In this document: positions 31,179 through 33,877 of the stretch, piece by piece | Position numbering within the stretch: the first letter of the stretch is position 1 | Layout of the letters: each line of letters opens with the position of its first letter | Source of the DNA: Gammaproteobacteria bacterium | GTDB lineage: Bacteria; Pseudomonadota; Gammaproteobacteria; Chromatiales; Chromatiaceae | Assembly (NCBI GenBank): GCA_011390365.1 | Contig: JAABSM010000042.1 | Location: forward strand, 1-33,877 | Direction: 5' to 3' | Length of the DNA stretch: 33,877 nucleotides | The notes under the pieces: generated by a model | The model's database searches: none | The model's input: only the letters and a program-made list of their open reading frames with translations | What the model was told of the DNA's origin: nothing | Made by a program: the position numbers and the translations under genes

Positions 31179-32033
31179 ATGCAATCCCAAAAAAAGTACT
31201 CCCCCACTTTCAGTTATGAAGTCTTCCCCCCGAAAACCGACAAGGGTGTCGAGAAGCTCGATGCCACCGTCGAACGGCTGACCGCGGTCTCCCCGGAATA
31301 TGTCTCGGTGACCTATGGCGCCGGCGGCTCCACCCGCGAGCGCACCTTTGACACCGTCTTTCGCCTGCTTGATCGCGGTATCGACGCCGCCCCCCATCTC
31401 GCCTGCATCGGTTCCCACAAGGAAGAGATCCGGGAGATCCTGGAGATCTATCGCGACAAGGGCATCAAGCGCATCGTCGCCCTGCGCGGCGACATGCCCT
31501 CGGGCATGGGCGAGCCGGGGGATTTTCGCTACGCCAACGAGCTGGTGGAGTTCATCCGCGCCGAGACCGGAGACCACTTTCGCATCGAGGTGGCGGCCTA
31601 TCCCGAGTTCCACCCCCAGGCCCGCGGGGCCGACAAGGACCTGCTTAATTTCAAGCGCAAGGTCGACGCGGGCGCGGATGCGGCGATCACCCAGTACTTC
31701 TATAACGCCGATGCCTATTTTCGCTTCATCGATAGCATCGAGAAGCTCGGCGTCGACATCCCGGTGATACCAGGTATCATGCCGATACAGAACTACCAGC
31801 AGCTGGCCCGCTTCTCCGACGCCTGCGGCGCGGAGATCCCGCGCTGGATTCGCAAACGACTGGAGGAGATGGAAGAGGACCTCGACGCCATCCGCGCCTT
31901 CGGGCGGGAGGTGGTGATGGATCTCTGTCGGCGACTCCTCGAAGGCGGCGCGCCGGGGCTGCATTTTTACTCCATGAATCAGAGCGAACCGGTACTTGGA
32001 ATGTGGAAAGAACTGAAACAATCGGTCCAGTAA
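31179..32033 (+). CDS. metF: 5,10-methylenetetrahydrofolate reductase
   Basis: MetF reduces methylene-tetrahydrofolate to methyl-tetrahydrofolate for methionine synthesis, with FAD. The 284-residue TIM-barrel protein shows SYEVFPPKTDKG near the start, SVTYGAGGSTRERT, PHLACIGSHKEEI, VALRGDMPSG and TQYFYNADAYF, ending with GLHFYSMNQSEP. The catalytic Glu is in YEVFPPK. Length fits E. coli MetF (296). The ATG at 31179 has only a weak ribosome site. Functionally linked to glyA upstream through one-carbon flow; the REPIN between them may mark separate transcripts. Confidence 0.97.
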   Translation: MQSQKKYSPTFSYEVFPPKTDKGVEKLDATVERLTAVSPEYVSVTYGAGGSTRERTFDTVFRLLDRGIDAAPHLACIGSHKEEIREILEIYRDKGIKRIVALRGDMPSGMGEPGDFRYANELVEFIRAETGDHFRIEVAAYPEFHPQARGADKDLLNFKRKVDAGADAAITQYFYNADAYFRFIDSIEKLGVDIPVIPGIMPIQNYQQLARFSDACGAEIPRWIRKRLEEMEEDLDAIRAFGREVVMDLCRRLLEGGAPGLHFYSMNQSEPVLGMWKELKQSVQ

Positions 32034-32040
32034 GAGATCA

Positions 32041-32210
32041 CCACAGAGCACACAGAGAGCACAGAGGGTTGATGGAAAAAAACCGAGCCTGCTCGGTTGT
32101 TGGATCCTCTACCAAGTAACGTTTGTTGATGTGTTTTTTATGGTGGCAGCCGTTGCCGTAAGCGGGTGTGGTTTGCTCTGACTTCTCTGTGAACTCTGTG
32201 TTCTCTGTGG
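32041..32210. repeat. CACAGAG inverted-repeat element, copy 2
   Basis: CCACAGAGCACACAGAG (32041 on) and the inverted form ending CTCTGTGG at 32210 are 26-base ends around about 120 bp. The centre holds a perfect hairpin AACCGAGC-CT-GCTCGGTT (32081-32098), which on the minus strand is followed by TTTTTTT, the form of a terminator although no minus-strand gene is present. Confidence 0.7.
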
Positions 32211-32259
32211 TTTAATCTTTCCAGGCACTGGCTGGAATATTTGAAGAGGGAATCGAAGG

Positions 32260-33663
32260 ATGATATTGCCGGTGATCATGGCGGGCGGTTCGGGGACCCG
32301 TCTCTGGCCCTTGTCGCGCAAGGGCTATCCCAAACAGTTTCTGACCCTGCATGGTGATACCACCATGCTGCAACAGTCGGTGCAGCGCCTCGAAGGCCTG
32401 GAGCTGTCCGGGCTGACCGTGATCTGCAACGAGCAGCACCGCTTCGTCGCCGCCGAGCAGTTGCGGCGGATTGGCGTGGAGAATACCGAGATCCTGCTGG
32501 AGCCGATCGGGCGCAATACCGCCCCGGCCATCGCCATGGCGGCGCTGCGGGCGATTCGAAACGGCGAGGATCCATTGCTGCTGGTGCTGGCGGCGGATCA
32601 TGTGATCGAGGACGTGAAGGCGTTTCACGAGGCGGTGTGGAAGGCGGTGGCGTTGGCGGAGACCGACGCGCTGGTCACCTTCGGCATCCTGCCCACCGGT
32701 CCCGAGACGGGCTACGGCTATATCCAGCGCGGCGAGGCCCTGGATGGGGGCTATCGCGTGGATCGCTTCGTCGAGAAGCCGGACCAGGAGACCGCCGTGG
32801 GTTATCTGGCCAGTGGCGATTACTATTGGAACAGCGGCATGTTCCTGTTTCGCGCCAACCGTTACCTGGAGGAGCTGGAGGCGTTCCGTCCGGACATCCT
32901 CGCCGCCTGCCGTCAGGCGGCGAATAGCGAGGAGGCGGATCGGGATTTCGTGCGCATCGACGAGGCGGCGTTTCGCGAGTGTCCGGCGGAGTCCATCGAC
33001 TACGCGGTGATGGAGCGTACCGCCCAGGCCGCGGTGGTGCCCCTGGACGCGGGCTGGAACGATATCGGCAGCTGGTCGGCGCTGTGGGACCTGGATCGCA
33101 AGGACGACGCGGGCAATGCCTTCAAGGGTGACGTGATGCTGGAGGATACCCGCGACTGTCTGGTGCATGGCGAGTCCCGCCTGGTCGCCACCGTTGGGGT
33201 GCATGATCTGGTGATCATCGAGACCAAGGATGCGGTGATGGTCGCCGATCGCAACCAAACCCAGGATGTGAAGAAGATCGTCGAGCGGCTGGAGCGGGAG
33301 GGGCGCAGCGAGAGCCAGCATCACCGGGTGGTTTACCGCCCCTGGGGTTGCTTTGACGCCATCGAAGAGGCCTCCCGCTTCAAGGTCAAGCGCATCAGCG
33401 TCAAACCCGGCGCCAAGCTGTCGGTGCAGATGCACCACCACCGCGCCGAGCACTGGGTGGTGGTCAGCGGCACCGCCCGCGTCAATCGCGGCGATGACAG
33501 CTATCTGGTAACCGAAAACGAATCCACCTACATCCACGTCGGCGAGACCCACTCCCTGGAAAACCCCGGCAAGATCCCCCTGGAGCTGATCGAGATCCAG
33601 TCCGGCGCCTATCTCGGCGAGGATGATATCGTGCGGCTCAAGGATGAGTACGGGCGGGAGTAG
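32260..33663 (+). CDS. manC: Mannose-1-phosphate guanylyltransferase / mannose-6-phosphate isomerase
   Basis: The 467-residue bifunctional enzyme makes GDP-mannose for polysaccharides. The N-terminal nucleotidyltransferase has [17 protein letters not shown] (4-20) followed by PKQF, then VLAADHVI, the FVEKP loop, and [10 protein letters not shown]. The C-terminal cupin of type II phosphomannose isomerases contains [30 protein letters not shown] and the closing [26 protein letters not shown]. The ATG at 32260 has GAGGG nine bases upstream. Possibly connected with the glycan genes at 26773-29551, although not adjacent to them. Confidence 0.96.
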   Translation: MILPVIMAGGSGTRLWPLSRKGYPKQFLTLHGDTTMLQQSVQRLEGLELSGLTVICNEQHRFVAAEQLRRIGVENTEILLEPIGRNTAPAIAMAALRAIRNGEDPLLLVLAADHVIEDVKAFHEAVWKAVALAETDALVTFGILPTGPETGYGYIQRGEALDGGYRVDRFVEKPDQETAVGYLASGDYYWNSGMFLFRANRYLEELEAFRPDILAACRQAANSEEADRDFVRIDEAAFRECPAESIDYAVMERTAQAAVVPLDAGWNDIGSWSALWDLDRKDDAGNAFKGDVMLEDTRDCLVHGESRLVATVGVHDLVIIETKDAVMVADRNQTQDVKKIVERLEREGRSESQHHRVVYRPWGCFDAIEEASRFKVKRISVKPGAKLSVQMHHHRAEHWVVVSGTARVNRGDDSYLVTENESTYIHVGETHSLENPGKIPLELIEIQSGAYLGEDDIVRLKDEYGRE

Positions 33664-33756
33664 CCGCGCGCTCCGAGCCACGACACCCCAGGGAAATTTG
33701 ACAGGATTAACTGGATTGACAGGATGGCCGGGATGTCGGGATGGCCAGCGACGTCC

Positions 33757-33780
33757 GGAGCGCGAGGCTTGACTCGCGAA
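33757..33780 (-). repeat. 24-nt palindromic repeat, copy 3 (inverted)
   Basis: It differs at one position from copy 1 (6354-6377) when read on the minus strand; arms CGCGAG/CTCGCG around TCAAGC. It lies in the gene-free right end of the window, next to ACAGGAT-type short repeats (33700-33725). Confidence 0.65.
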
Positions 33781-33877
33781 CAGGGACGGAACGAGGGGCC
33801 GGCTTGTCGGCGTGCGTAGCTCGGATGGATCTGTGCGGAATCCGGGATTTCGTTGTGCTTCATCCAGGCTACGGCTG

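Overview
The window reads as chromosomal DNA of a GC-rich, sulfur-oxidising, probably autotrophic gammaproteobacterium of the purple-sulfur/Chromatiales type. This is inferred from gene content: a sulfur globule envelope protein, a RubisCO-activase subunit (CbbQ), an ETHE1-type persulfide dioxygenase, and the gammaproteobacterial order pyrG-kdsA-eno-ftsB-ispD. I cannot name a genus from sequence alone.

Layout. 1-1631 (minus): 5' part of a large MmeI-like DNA methyltransferase that runs off the left edge. 1989-2801 (minus): cbbQ without its usual partner cbbO. 3177-3521 (minus): sulfur globule protein with a strong terminator. 3779-9211 (plus): pyrG-kdsA, eno, ftsB-ispD. 9288-11275 (plus): a CZB-PAS-GGDEF diguanylate cyclase followed by an H-NOX family haem sensor, separated by a MITE-like element. 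11383-11850 (minus): small heat-shock protein with a near-consensus sigma-32 promoter and a ROSE-like RNA thermometer. 12202-13499 (minus): tRNA-Pro(CGG), ispB, tRNA-Ser(GGA). 13630-14825 (minus): a small Cys protein and an OmpA protein with calcium-binding repeats. 15483-17440 (plus): ubiI and a uracil-DNA glycosylase-like gene. 17530-18216 (minus): DUF3782/PD-(D/E)XK-like protein. 18453-22726 (plus): two-gene RND efflux operon ending in a 30-unit heptamer array. 23017-26414: phhB, persulfide dioxygenase, a HepT-like protein lacking its catalytic His, a 55-aa membrane protein and a carboxynorspermidine dehydrogenase-type gene. 26773-29551 (minus): a gtrB-gtrA-DUF6056 lipid-linked glycosylation cluster. 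29783-33663 (plus): glyA, metF and a GDP-mannose synthesis gene.

Most genes are housekeeping. The unusual content lies between them: at least six families of short repeats (heptamer arrays placed on stop codons, a roughly 100-bp CTAG-ended element in two copies, CACAGAG inverted-repeat pairs, a REPIN-like unit, a 24-nt palindrome in three copies, and a 33-nt palindrome with compensatory changes). Several supply stop codons or possible promoters to neighbouring genes. The best-supported regulatory unit is the sigma-32 promoter plus RNA thermometer upstream of hsp20. The most interesting signalling unit is the zinc-sensor cyclase next to the H-NOX protein. I saw no convincing evidence of a wholly new multi-gene system, CRISPR array, prophage or intact insertion sequence.
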